Source of the DNA: Dyadobacter sp. Leaf189
GTDB lineage: Bacteria; Bacteroidota; Bacteroidia; Cytophagales; Spirosomataceae
Length of the DNA stretch: 64,000 bases
Direction: 5' to 3'
Assembly (NCBI RefSeq): GCF_001424405.1
Contig: NZ_LMPS01000004.1
Location: forward strand, 802,537 to 866,536
In this document: positions 1 through 9,131 of the stretch, piece after piece
How positions within the stretch are numbered: the stretch's first letter is position 1
Layout: every line of letters starts with the position of its first letter
Position numbers and translations under genes: made by a program
The notes under the pieces: generated by a model
Database searches by the model: none
What the model saw: only the letters and a program-made list of their open reading frames with translations
What the model was told of the DNA's origin: nothing

Positions 1-2416
1 TAACTCCAACATCACATTTGAACGTCCGTGGATCAAGCCTGATTTTCAAAATACATACGGTGGCGGAAATGGCTACCGCACCTGGTACAATGACGGTTGG
101 AGCGGTACTATCTCTGATGCCAACCAAATAGCGCAATACCGTGCCGTGTACGACGCGAGATATCCACTCGCGGGATCAGAAGGTACAGACGAAAGCTGGG
201 GAGCTCCGATGGACGGACGCCTGGTGAGACAGTGGTGGACTGGTGACGATGTTGCACCACTGACTCCTCAGCCTAATAACTGGGATGAATACTGGCAAAC
301 AGGCCAGACCATCACCAACAGCATTGCATTGAATGGCGGGAACGACAAAGGCTACTTTCGCCTGGGACTAAGCCGCGTGGATCAGAAAGGGATCATGTAC
401 TACAATGATTTCCATCGGAATAACTTCCGTATCAACTCCGGCTACAATCTGACAAAAAACCTGAGCGTAACCCTTTCCGGTGAGTACATTAAGTCGGGCT
501 CTGACAACCGCAGCTACACGGGCGGACAGGAATTTATCTGGTCGCACCGCCACGTTTCGTGGGATCAGCTGCGTGACTATGAAAGCTATACCGACGTTCA
601 TAACCAGCGCGCCGGAGACACCGATCCTCCTCACTGGCAGCACACGTTTTTTACAAACCCATATTTCTCCCAGAAAAACCTGCCGTCCGGCAATGAAAAG
701 GACCGTCTGCTCGGCAATATCGCATTGAACTATAAAATCCTTCCTTCGCTGAGCATTCTGGTGCGTACCGGAACAGATTACTGGAATGATACGCGGATCA
801 ACGTATCCAACTTCCTGCGCGTCAGGAATGGGGTACGTACGCCAGGCCGCTACTCTGAGGAAGTACTCAGGAGCCAGGAAACCAACTCGGATTTTATGCT
901 CACTTTCAACAAAGACCTGACATCTGACTTTGGGATGAATGTGCAGTTTGGAGGTATCCAGCGTAAAAATTATTACAAAAGAAACTACTTCTATGTTGGC
1001 GAACTGGTGGTGGACGGACTTTATAATGCAGGAAACTCTGTGGCCAGCCAGAACAGCATTGAAAGCGAGATCAGGGAATCGGAAACGCAAAGCTTGTTTG
1101 GAACTGCCAATTTCTCATGGAAAGACGCATTGTTCCTCGACCTGACTGCCCGTAACGACTGGTCGAGCACATTGCCTTCCAATGCACGCTCCTACTTCTA
1201 CCCTTCTGCTTCTGTAAGTGCGGTGATTACCGAATTGCTGGATGTAAAAGGAAATGTTTTCTCTTTCGGCAAGATCCGCGCTAGCTATGCACAGGTAGGT
1301 AACGACGCCAGTCCTTACCAGCTTGCACAAACGTTCCAGTCGAAAGGTCCTTGGAACGGATCGGTTGCCAAGTTTGCAGAGAACATCGAGATCGCGAATT
1401 CCACGCTAAAACCTGAAATCACGACCGGTCTGGAACTGGGTGCAGACCTGCGTTTTTTCAAAGGAAAAATCGGACTTGATGTTACCTATTACGACCAGAC
1501 CACGAGAGACCAGATCCTGGGCGTAGAGATTTCCAAAGCAAGTGGGTACAATACTCGTATCCTGAATGCAGGTAAAATCACCAACAAAGGAGTAGAAATA
1601 AGCATTTCGGGCACACCGGTGAAATTACCGAACGGGCTCAGCTGGGATGTTTCGCTAAACTGGGCCCGCAACCGCAATAAGGTGGTGGAGCTTGCAGAAG
1701 GACTTACTACTTATACCCTCACAACCCAGCGCGGTATGTCTTCCGAGGCCCGGGTGGGCCAGCCTTATGGCACCTTCTACGGTGTAGGTTTCCAGAAATA
1801 CAATGGACAGGTGGTGTACGGTGCAAACGGGCTGCCGATCACTGCTGGCGGCCAGAGACTTGGCAACATCCAGCCTGACTGGATTGGCGGTATGCAGAAC
1901 ACATTGAACTTCAAAGGCTTCTCGCTGAGCGCATTGGTGGATGTACGTATGGGTGGTGATATTTATGACGAAGGTACTGGCACCGCGCGCTGGACTGGTC
2001 AGTATGCTGAAACTGCATTGGGCCGCGAAGAAGGTGTGATTGGCAAAGGTGTACGTGAACTAACTGCTGCCGATGGTTCCAAATCGTATGTTCCAAATGA
2101 CGTGATCGTAACTGCAAATCAGCTTTACGGATACAGCAACCCTCGTAACTACCACGAATCGGCCATTTTCGATGCCAGCTATGTAAAGCTTCGCGAATTG
2201 TCTCTGGGCTACACTTTCAGCGCTTCGATCCTGAAAAAAGTAAAAATCCAGTCGGCTAAATTATCGGTGGTAGGACGTAACGTGTGGATGATATTCAAGA
2301 ATACGCCGCACATCGATCCGGAAATTGACGCAAAAGGTGCCAACGGACAAGGTTTTGGTTACGGTGAATTGCCAAGCTCACGCAGCATAGGCGCCAACCT
2401 TTCACTCTCGTTTTGA
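1..2416 (+). CDS. SusC/RagA-family TonB-linked outer membrane protein (5' truncated by window)
   Basis: The reading frame is open from base 2, so the gene begins before the window; a GTG at 146 is internal. About 805 C-terminal residues are visible, out of roughly 1000 usual for the family. The sequence has the alternating aromatic and polar strands of a TonB-dependent beta-barrel and ends in an aromatic residue (SLSF), as outer membrane barrels do. SusC proteins form the barrel through which a SusD-capped complex imports oligosaccharides or peptides using TonB energy. The signal peptide, carboxypeptidase-like domain and plug lie outside the window. A susD-type gene follows after 37 bp, so the two are surely one operon. 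The substrate cannot be told from sequence. Confidence 0.95.
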   Translation, partial: NSNITFERPWIKPDFQNTYGGGNGYRTWYNDGWSGTISDANQIAQYRAVYDARYPLAGSEGTDESWGAPMDGRLVRQWWTGDDVAPLTPQPNNWDEYWQTGQTITNSIALNGGNDKGYFRLGLSRVDQKGIMYYNDFHRNNFRINSGYNLTKNLSVTLSGEYIKSGSDNRSYTGGQEFIWSHRHVSWDQLRDYESYTDVHNQRAGDTDPPHWQHTFFTNPYFSQKNLPSGNEKDRLLGNIALNYKILPSLSILVRTGTDYWNDTRINVSNFLRVRNGVRTPGRYSEEVLRSQETNSDFMLTFNKDLTSDFGMNVQFGGIQRKNYYKRNYFYVGELVVDGLYNAGNSVASQNSIESEIRESETQSLFGTANFSWKDALFLDLTARNDWSSTLPSNARSYFYPSASVSAVITELLDVKGNVFSFGKIRASYAQVGNDASPYQLAQTFQSKGPWNGSVAKFAENIEIANSTLKPEITTGLELGADLRFFKGKIGLDVTYYDQTTRDQILGVEISKASGYNTRILNAGKITNKGVEISISGTPVKLPNGLSWDVSLNWARNRNKVVELAEGLTTYTLTTQRGMSSEARVGQPYGTFYGVGFQKYNGQVVYGANGLPITAGGQRLGNIQPDWIGGMQNTLNFKGFSLSALVDVRMGGDIYDEGTGTARWTGQYAETALGREEGVIGKGVRELTAADGSKSYVPNDVIVTANQLYGYSNPRNYHESAIFDASYVKLRELSLGYTFSASILKKVKIQSAKLSVVGRNVWMIFKNTPHIDPEIDAKGANGQGFGYGELPSSRSIGANLSLSF

Positions 2417-2453
2417 TCCAGCAAGCTATTCAGGGACATTAAAGATTTTTGAA

Positions 2454-3932
2454 ATGAAAAACATACTGACTCATAGAAATATCTGGATGACAGCCCTCGC
2501 GGGGATTCTTACGGCGACCAGCTGCACCAAGGATTTTGACGAAATGAATACCAGTCCCAACAGCCCCACGGCGATTGGGCCACAATACCTGCTTCCCCAA
2601 GGCATTGAAACTTCCATTGACCGCTACTGGGGACACAGAGAACGGTTTGAACGGATCAACATTGATGCTGCCGAGCTGTATGTGCAACATTTGACCCGTA
2701 ACATTTACAGTAACGAAGGCGACGATTACACGGTTTCTCCTGCCCTGCTCTCCAATAACTGGAAAGGCTTCTTCAACGATGGTTTGCTGAATTTCCAGCG
2801 CATTATCACACAAACCAACGCAGAATCAGCTACTCCGAACAGCAACTACGAAGGTGTAGCGCTGGTGATGCGCAGCTGGGTTTTTTCATTGCTCACGGAT
2901 ATGTACGGTGCAATCCCTTACAGCGACGCGATCAAAGGAACAGCAACTGAGCCGATTTATACACCGAAGTATGATTCAATGGAAGCTGTATATGCAGGTT
3001 TGCTGAACGACCTGAAAATGGCGAACGAAAAGCTGGTAGTAGGCGGGCCGGCCATTGCAGGTGATATCCTGTACGGTGGCGACATTCTGAAATGGAAGAA
3101 GTTTGCCAACTCGCTCAGGCTGCGTCTGGCCAATCGCCAGGCAGTTAAGAAACCGGCCGAATCAAAGGCGATTATGGCTGAAATCCTGGCAGATGCGACC
3201 AAGTATCCCCTGTTTATGAGCAATGCAGACAATGCTTCGCTGAAATGCACCACGGTACTTCCAAGCAACAATGAATGGAACCAGATCCTGATTCAGGGCG
3301 GTCGTACCGACTGGAACATCAGCAAAACGCTGGCCGATAAGATGAACGAGCTGGGCGACACGCGCATTACCGTTTACGCCAACCCGAATAAAGATGGCAT
3401 TTACCAGGGCCACCCAAATGGGTTACCGGATGCGATCGCGACTAACTACCTGTCTACGAGTGCAACCATCGGCAAGGCTTTCACTGACGCAGCTGCGCCT
3501 GAGGTGATTATGACGCTGGCAGAATTGAAGTTTATCCTTGCAGAAGCGGCGGTTGACGGTGATATCACAGCCAATGCGCAGACGCTTTACGAAGAAGGGA
3601 TCACAGCTTCATTTGCACAATACGGACTTACTCCTCCTGCCGGCTATTTTGCCAAAGCAGGTGCGGCCAGCAAAGAAAAGATACTTGAACAAAAATGGAT
3701 TTCATTGTTCGGGCAGGGCGTAGAGGCCTGGATTGAATGGCGGAGAACGGGCTTGCCGGTATTCCCTGCGCCAGACCCGAGAGCGGTATTAAACAATAAC
3801 GGTGTTCTGCCAACCCGCTTCAACTATCCTGCTTCCGAATACTCTCTGAACCAGAAGTCGGTATCCGATGGTGTAAATCTAAATGGAGGCGCCGATGATA
3901 TGAAAACAAAACTTTGGTGGGCCGAGAAATAG
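2454..3932 (+). CDS. SusD/RagB-family nutrient-binding outer membrane lipoprotein (SusD-like_2 type)
   Basis: This 492-residue lipoprotein has a short basic N-terminus, a hydrophobic stretch and a lipobox ending ATSC (Cys24). The start of the mature protein (TKDFDEMNTSPNSPT) and the helical repeat region with motifs such as LAEAAVDG and WIEWRRTGLPVFP are typical of the SusD-like_2 branch. It should sit on the cell surface as the lid of the SusC barrel encoded just upstream and bind the substrate. The ATG at 2454 is preceded by a short spacer only, consistent with co-transcription with susC. This branch is frequently seen with peptide or unknown substrates, so a glycan role is not assured. Confidence 0.93.
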   Translation: MKNILTHRNIWMTALAGILTATSCTKDFDEMNTSPNSPTAIGPQYLLPQGIETSIDRYWGHRERFERINIDAAELYVQHLTRNIYSNEGDDYTVSPALLSNNWKGFFNDGLLNFQRIITQTNAESATPNSNYEGVALVMRSWVFSLLTDMYGAIPYSDAIKGTATEPIYTPKYDSMEAVYAGLLNDLKMANEKLVVGGPAIAGDILYGGDILKWKKFANSLRLRLANRQAVKKPAESKAIMAEILADATKYPLFMSNADNASLKCTTVLPSNNEWNQILIQGGRTDWNISKTLADKMNELGDTRITVYANPNKDGIYQGHPNGLPDAIATNYLSTSATIGKAFTDAAAPEVIMTLAELKFILAEAAVDGDITANAQTLYEEGITASFAQYGLTPPAGYFAKAGAASKEKILEQKWISLFGQGVEAWIEWRRTGLPVFPAPDPRAVLNNNGVLPTRFNYPASEYSLNQKSVSDGVNLNGGADDMKTKLWWAEK

Positions 3933-3967
3933 ACAGCCGATTTTATCCATTCAAGACATCAGAAATC

Positions 3968-4540
3968 ATGAACAATATCAAGACTTTTCTCCCCGGACTT
4001 TGTCTGCTTGTTACTGCCGCATTAGGACTTACCTCTTGTAAGGAAGAAGACCCCTTCCTCGACAGGAATGTAGCGCCGGTGCTGGTGGATATAGTAGGTG
4101 CACCGTTTGGAGCGCCGCTTGCAAGTACTCCCTCGGTAGCTTACGACAGTTCCATGCAGGAACTGGTACTGACTTCCCGCCTCCTCGAACTTGACAAAAC
4201 GAACATCCTGGACCACACCAAAGGGATTGATTCCATTCCGGTGCCGAACATTGCGATGAAGGTTTCTTTCGACCTTACTAAAACTGTCAAACCGGGCAAA
4301 GTCGATTACAAGGGTGTCACCTACAACTTTACCGCCGAAACATTTAAGGCGGCCGGCGTTTTGGGCGAGGTTACATCTGACGCAAATGGAGTGGTTACAT
4401 TAAAGACCACCTACAAAGCTTTGGGACTTACCGGGAACAGGATCCAGCGGAAAGATGACATTATCAAGCTAAGCTGGACAGGTACCCATAAGGGGATCGC
4501 ATTCACCAGAACCTCACAAATGGCTGTAACAAAGAATTAA
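3968..4540 (+). CDS. Small lipoprotein of the SusCD operon, unknown function
   Basis: A 190-residue protein with a signal peptide and lipobox LTSC (Cys24). I chose the ATG at 3968, because an 18-residue upstream extension of the open frame lacks signal-peptide character and the ATG places the hydrophobic segment correctly. The rest is rich in beta-strand-like segments with no motif I recognise. It follows susD by 35 bp and is probably co-transcribed. In many Bacteroidota loci a third lipoprotein after SusD (SusE/SusF-like) binds ligand at the cell surface; that role is inferred from position only. Confidence 0.8.
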   Translation: MNNIKTFLPGLCLLVTAALGLTSCKEEDPFLDRNVAPVLVDIVGAPFGAPLASTPSVAYDSSMQELVLTSRLLELDKTNILDHTKGIDSIPVPNIAMKVSFDLTKTVKPGKVDYKGVTYNFTAETFKAAGVLGEVTSDANGVVTLKTTYKALGLTGNRIQRKDDIIKLSWTGTHKGIAFTRTSQMAVTKN

Positions 4541-4663
4541 CTGCAATATTCGAATTATACGAAGGTTTGATCTGCATTATTTAGTTATCGCAATCACATT
4601 CACTTGAATTTTTATTAAATTACAATATACTTATCGTCACGAATCTTACTAAACTGTTGAACA

Positions 4664-5854
4664 ATGAACCACAAAATGGACCGTCGGAATCTACTTAAAT
4701 CCGGTTTAATGGCAATCGGAGGTATGACCCTGGCTCCGCATCTGAGCATGGGAGCTTTTGCTAACTCACCATTGTCTTTGGATCCGGAAAACCGCATTTA
4801 CCGAAGCCCAATGGTAAGAGAACATTTTTTACCAGCTGATTTCAAAGCACCGAAGATCGTAGCAAAACTGAATGCAAACGAAAACCCTTACGGGCCGCCG
4901 ATGTCAGCACAAAAGGCTGTTGCGGATTCTGTGAAAAACGGTAACCGTTATGCATGGAAAGAAATGTACGACCTGGTAGATAAAATTGCCAAGAAAGAAG
5001 GCGTATCTGCGGACCACATTATGATGGGACCGGGCTCGTCGGACCTTTTGGAAAAAGTGGCGCTGGTTACATTCATGAATGGAAAAGGAAACATCGTTTC
5101 GGCTGACCCCTGCTATATGTCGCTTGTACAGGTGGCTAAGTCAGTAGGCGCAACCTGGAAGCCGGTTCCTTGTACAGCAGACTGGTCACACGACCTGAAA
5201 GCAATGGAAGCAGCAATCGACAGCGAAACCAAGCTGGTGTACGTTTGCAACCCAAACAACCCCACCGGCGCGATCACGAAAGGTCAGGACCTGCTTGATT
5301 TCTGTTCACGCGTATCCGAAAAAGTACCTGTATTTGTAGACGAAGCTTACATTGAGCTGGCAGTAGGTGCAGACACGCAAAGCATGGTATCCCTGCTTAC
5401 TCAAAAGAAAAATGTGATCGTGGCCCGTACTTTCTCCAAAATTATGGGAATGGCAGGTATTCGCGTGGGTTATATGGTGGCACTTCCGTCTTATCTGGAA
5501 AGCATCAACAAGATCACCCGCGGCGGAATGGGAATTTCGTACACTTCGATCTTCGCTGCTTCTGCCAGTCTCGACGACAAGGATTTCCAGGGCAATACGC
5601 GCAAGCTCAACCACGAAGCAAAACTGTACCTCTACGAAAACCTGGATAAAATGGGATACAAATACATTCCTTCCTACACCAACTTCGTATTGTTCCCGGT
5701 TACGATCCCCGGAAAAGAGCTGTTAACGAAACTGAATGCAAAAGGCGTCGCAGTCCGCGCATTCGATATCCAGAACAAACCATGGTGCCGCGTGAGTCTC
5801 GGTACAATGGATGAAATGAAAGCGTTTGTAGGGGCGCTGAACCAGTTGAGCTAA
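4664..5854 (+). CDS. Tat-exported HisC-like PLP aminotransferase
   Basis: A 396-residue fold-type I aminotransferase of the class I/II histidinol-phosphate aminotransferase group. Visible landmarks are NENPYGPP (72-79), NPNNPTG (196-202), DEAY (226-229) and the PLP lysine in RTFSKIMG (Lys259). The N-terminus DRRNLLKSGLMAIGG followed by a hydrophobic stretch and an Ala-rich cleavage region is a twin-arginine signal. Cytoplasmic HisC has no such signal, so this paralogue probably works in the periplasm after export in folded, cofactor-loaded form. It lies 123 bp after the SusCD group on the same strand; whether it shares their substrate is unknown. An ATG at 4676 (residue 5) is an alternative start. 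Confidence 0.85.
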   Translation: MNHKMDRRNLLKSGLMAIGGMTLAPHLSMGAFANSPLSLDPENRIYRSPMVREHFLPADFKAPKIVAKLNANENPYGPPMSAQKAVADSVKNGNRYAWKEMYDLVDKIAKKEGVSADHIMMGPGSSDLLEKVALVTFMNGKGNIVSADPCYMSLVQVAKSVGATWKPVPCTADWSHDLKAMEAAIDSETKLVYVCNPNNPTGAITKGQDLLDFCSRVSEKVPVFVDEAYIELAVGADTQSMVSLLTQKKNVIVARTFSKIMGMAGIRVGYMVALPSYLESINKITRGGMGISYTSIFAASASLDDKDFQGNTRKLNHEAKLYLYENLDKMGYKYIPSYTNFVLFPVTIPGKELLTKLNAKGVAVRAFDIQNKPWCRVSLGTMDEMKAFVGALNQLS

Positions 5855-5855
5855 A

Positions 5856-6108
5856 CTTCGACCGCCCAGCGGCCTGGTCCGCTCAGTTTGACAAGGCGGT
5901 AGGCGCTCGAAGGTACGTGTCTTCGACTGCCCGGCGGTCGAAGTGCATACAACCCGCCCTTGTCACACTGAGCGCAGTCGAAGTGCTTTTGCGAAGTGCA
6001 TTCTTCGTAGCACCTTCGACTGCGCTCAGGCTGACAATCAACAGTCGACAATTTTGTCACGCTGAGCGCAGTCGAAGCGTCACACTGAGCGGACCGGGCG
6101 GTCAAAGC
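5856..6108. repeat. Cluster of inverted REP-like intergenic repeats
   Basis: The 338-bp gap between the aminotransferase and the permease contains repeated copies of a short unit, approximately GTCACRCTGAGCGCAGTCGAAG, in both orientations. Clear copies lie at 5961-5982, 6013-6034 (inverted) and 6056-6077. Longer variants at 5857-5894 and 6079-6108 carry a CCGCCC/GGGCGG block and are inverted relative to each other, so the whole segment can fold into nested hairpins. Open frames crossing it are artefacts of the repeat. The same unit family recurs at 39607-39702. The remaining bases, 6109-6192, hold nothing I recognise beyond the leader of the next gene. Confidence 0.85.
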
Positions 6109-6192
6109 ACACTCCCATTATCACGTACCCGGAAGTAACTACCCTCTTTAATCTCGTTATCACCGACTTTACCATTCAAATTCTTCTTGATT

Positions 6193-7287
6193 ATGAGTGA
6201 TGCATTGCAAAAAACCATAACACTCTTATTGCTGATTGCACTTGGCCTGCTCCTGAAAAGTAAGTTCAAAAACAAGGACCAGACCAATGGGATCAAAGAA
6301 ATTATCCTTTCGGTTGCATTGCCATCCACCATCTTCATCTCGCTGATGAAGATCGACATAGACTCCTCCATGATCATCATTCCGCTGGTGACATTGGTTT
6401 TCAATTTCCTGATGTTCTTCTCCGCGCCGCTGGCTTTTGCGCTTTTTGGTGTGGAGAAAAATAGTCCGACCGGGCGGACATTAATGATGCTGATCCCATC
6501 GCTTGCGCCGGGCCTCTCCTGCTTTCCGTTTATTGCGGAGTTTTTAGGTGAAAAAAGTTTGGCAATCGCCGCACTGGCAGATGTGGGAAACAAATTTTTC
6601 GTACTGATATCACTCTATATTCTTGCGATGAATATGTTTCTGAAAAACAGCGACGACAAGGAAACGAAAGTGGGCGGAAAGCTCAAAAGCCTGTTTGCGA
6701 GTATGTTCCAGGAACCGATCAATCTGCTTATTTTTTTGGCAATCATTCTGCTTAGTCTGGGCATCAACTACAATACCCTTCCTTCCCTGGTTACCGATCT
6801 TTTTGACAAAACCAGTGCGATGATGACACCGCTGGTGCTGCTGTTTATCGGATTGGCGGTTCAGTTAAAAGAAGGCAAAAAGCGGATCGTAGCAAGCATT
6901 TTGTTCTTTCGCGCGGGCATTACCATGCTGATCAGCGCAGGGATGATTTATGTGCTCAATATAAATGATTATGCGATGATATTGCTCGCTATCGTGATCC
7001 CATTGAGCGCGGCAAGCTTTTGGCCGCTGGCGCATATTTCTGCATTCAACCTGAAAGAAGATGCCAAGGGTTTACCCAAAGAAAAACGCACATTTGATCT
7101 TGAACTCGCAGTACTGCTGCTCGCATTCTCACTGCCTTTTTCCACAATCCTGATCCTCGCAATCCTTTCCTCGGGCACATTCTTTACCCATAACACCACG
7201 CTTATTTCTGCCGGATTGATCCTGATCGGACTGGGCGCAATACCCAACGCAGTGAGTAAGGTTTTTGTTAAAGTGTCAAAAGCATGA
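6193..7287 (+). CDS. AEC (auxin efflux carrier) family transporter
   Basis: A 364-residue inner membrane protein with about ten hydrophobic segments arranged as two five-helix halves, as in the AEC/BASS-like carrier fold. The first helix (ITLLLLIALGLLL) followed by ALPSTIFISLMKI is characteristic. Known bacterial members carry malate, malonate or other organic acids; the substrate here is not predictable. I start at ATG 6193; a TTG two codons earlier is less likely. The stop overlaps the start of the next gene by 4 bp (ATGA), implying translational coupling with the Hint-domain protein. Confidence 0.85.
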   Translation: MSDALQKTITLLLLIALGLLLKSKFKNKDQTNGIKEIILSVALPSTIFISLMKIDIDSSMIIIPLVTLVFNFLMFFSAPLAFALFGVEKNSPTGRTLMMLIPSLAPGLSCFPFIAEFLGEKSLAIAALADVGNKFFVLISLYILAMNMFLKNSDDKETKVGGKLKSLFASMFQEPINLLIFLAIILLSLGINYNTLPSLVTDLFDKTSAMMTPLVLLFIGLAVQLKEGKKRIVASILFFRAGITMLISAGMIYVLNINDYAMILLAIVIPLSAASFWPLAHISAFNLKEDAKGLPKEKRTFDLELAVLLLAFSLPFSTILILAILSSGTFFTHNTTLISAGLILIGLGAIPNAVSKVFVKVSKA

Positions 7288-7865
7288 AACGGATACTTAG
7301 CATTTCAATCCTGCTGTTTGCCTCGGCCCATCTTTTTGCCCAAACAACCAACGAGCGCATTCAATCGGAAGCAACTATTAAGGTTGCCAAGAAAAAGAAG
7401 CGGTACCAGTACTTTTCAGGCAGCGCGCCGGTCACGATGGCCGATGGAAGTGTAAAGCCGATCGCTGATGTGAAAATCGGCGAACACGTTAAAACCTGCA
7501 AAGACGGCAAAAGCACAACCACCCAGGTAAAGCAGATTAACGTATTTACAGAACCTTACTCGGCACTTACCGCGATTTATCTTCGCCCTGCCGAAGAACT
7601 CGGTTACATTGACCAGAAGATCGTACCTGCCCTCCTGCTTGAAGCCACGCCAGATCACCGCGTTCAGACCAAAAATGGTAAGAAAAGAATGCGCAAACTG
7701 TCGAAAAACGACATTCTTTATCATTATGAACCTGCTACCGACCTTGTTTCATCCTGGAAAGTGGGCGCCGTAAAAGAGAATGCGCGTAAAGTAAACAAGG
7801 CCTATCACCTGGAAACTGTCGACGGGACTTACCTGGTAGAGAATGTGATGGTAGCGAACAATTAG
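7284..7865 (+). CDS. Secreted stand-alone Hint (intein-like) domain protein lacking the first Cys
   Basis: A 193-residue protein with a signal peptide (residues 1-20, ending LFAQ), a short lysine-rich linker and then one Hint-type domain to the C-terminus. Hint landmarks are the N-terminal block SGSAPVTMADGSVKPI (45-60) with KIGEHV, block B TPDH (122-125), and a C-terminal block ending VMVANN exactly at the stop. In active inteins and Hedgehog-like domains the first residue of the domain is a Cys or Ser nucleophile; the aligned position here is Tyr43. The block B His and terminal Asn are kept. The gene overlaps the AEC transporter gene by 4 bp. Function is unknown; the family assignment rests on motif reading. 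Confidence 0.75.
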   Translation: MKRILSISILLFASAHLFAQTTNERIQSEATIKVAKKKKRYQYFSGSAPVTMADGSVKPIADVKIGEHVKTCKDGKSTTTQVKQINVFTEPYSALTAIYLRPAEELGYIDQKIVPALLLEATPDHRVQTKNGKKRMRKLSKNDILYHYEPATDLVSSWKVGAVKENARKVNKAYHLETVDGTYLVENVMVANN

Positions 7866-7947
7866 GAGCTGTTAGCCTCCCTCACTTCTTGTCATAACCC
7901 CAAACCTTTCCGACATTTGCGGTTCAATCAAATTCAATCGCATTACC

Positions 7948-9006
7948 GTGTCAGCGTTTCATACTTCGTCAACCCCGAAAGAATCAGGTTTCATTTTCCC
8001 TGCAGAGTGGCACCCGCACCGCGCTACCTGGCTCACATTCCCGCATAATGAAGCTTCGTGGCAAGGCGACAAGCTGGCGCAAATGCGTCCGCAATATCTT
8101 GCTTTTATAAAGGCGATCAGTGCAGGTGAAAATGTAGGGATTATTGCAAATGATGAAAATCTGAAAGCATTCATCACTGCCGAGCTCGAACGTACCGGTG
8201 TTGATTTGAACAAAATTGAATTTATTGTTAAACCTACCAATGATGCCTGGTGCCGCGATCACGGTCCTTCTTTCGTCATCAACCCGGAAACGAAGCAGAA
8301 AATGATCGTAGACTGGGGCCACAATGCGTGGGGAGGCAAGTATCCGCCTTACGACGACGATAACAGAACCCCGGCCGCAGTTGCACAGTACCTGAACTTA
8401 CCGCTTGTAAATCCCGGCATTATCATGGAAGGGGGCGCGGTGGAGTTTAATGGCGCAGGAAGTGTGTTGACAAGCCGCTCGTGCCTTTTAAATACCAACC
8501 GGAACCCGCATTTAAGCCAGGCACAGATCGAACAGAAGCTTTGCGATTACTACGGTGTAGAACAGGTTCTTTGGGTAGAAGGCGGCATTGTAGGTGACGA
8601 TACCGACGGCCACATTGACGATACAACGCGCTTTATCAATGAAGATACCGTGGTGGCATGTGTAGAGCCTAATCGCAGCGACGAGAATTTTGAAATTCTG
8701 CAAACGAACCTGGGTATGCTCAAAAACATGCGCCTGGTAAATGGAAAACAACTGAATATCATCGAGCTCCCCATGCCGAAAGCCGTAGTAATAGACGGGT
8801 TCCGCACGCCAGGTTCTTATGCCAATTTCCTGATCTGCAATGCAGGTGTGATCGTTCCTGTTTTCAATAATCCAAATGATGATGTAGCAATTGATATGCT
8901 GGAAAAAGCATTCGCCGGCCGGAAAATTATTCCCCTGCTCGCGACAGAGATCATCTGGGGACAAGGAAGCTTCCATTGCCTAAGCCAGCAGGAGCCGATG
9001 GTTTGA
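7948..9006 (+). CDS. Agmatine deiminase / peptidylarginine deiminase-family protein
   Basis: A 352-residue guanidino-group hydrolase of the PAD_porph/AguA family. Landmarks are AEWHPHRATWLTFPHN near the start, DAWCRDHGP, the EGG motifs (MEGGAVEFNG, VEGGIVGDDTDGHIDD) and the catalytic Cys344 in GSFHCLSQQ near the C-terminus. The usual reaction is agmatine to N-carbamoylputrescine plus ammonia, in polyamine synthesis. The protein has no signal peptide, so it should be cytosolic. The start is a GTG at 7948, which gives the expected N-terminus; no nearby in-frame ATG exists. No polyamine gene is next to it. Confidence 0.88.
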   Translation: MSAFHTSSTPKESGFIFPAEWHPHRATWLTFPHNEASWQGDKLAQMRPQYLAFIKAISAGENVGIIANDENLKAFITAELERTGVDLNKIEFIVKPTNDAWCRDHGPSFVINPETKQKMIVDWGHNAWGGKYPPYDDDNRTPAAVAQYLNLPLVNPGIIMEGGAVEFNGAGSVLTSRSCLLNTNRNPHLSQAQIEQKLCDYYGVEQVLWVEGGIVGDDTDGHIDDTTRFINEDTVVACVEPNRSDENFEILQTNLGMLKNMRLVNGKQLNIIELPMPKAVVIDGFRTPGSYANFLICNAGVIVPVFNNPNDDVAIDMLEKAFAGRKIIPLLATEIIWGQGSFHCLSQQEPMV

Positions 9007-9056
9007 AGTTGTTGTTGGCAGGTTCTACCTTGCCTTGTGGCGGCATTTATCTCCTT

Positions 9057-9131
9057 TTACCCCAAACCCCTTATAGGGGCTTACTTTGCTGCATGACAGA
9101 AAAAGTCCCCTCTCAGGGGATTTAGGGGTAA
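9057..9131. repeat. Intergenic inverted repeat with CCCC-rich arms
   Basis: Between two convergent genes lies a pair of imperfect inverted arms: TTACCCCAAACCCC plus TTATAGGGGCTT at 9057-9082, and AAGTCCCCTCTCAGGGG plus ATTTAGGGGTAA at 9103-9131. Each arm is itself palindromic, so the segment may fold into a cruciform-like structure and could end transcripts from both sides. Similar GGGGATTTAGGGG elements are common between genes in Bacteroidota. It is unrelated in sequence to the repeat at 5856-6108. Confidence 0.7.

Noticed and set aside
5851..6138. Two short open frames on opposite strands in the 5.9-6.1 kb gap
   Set aside because: Both are made of the inverted repeat units and have no start context or protein-like composition.
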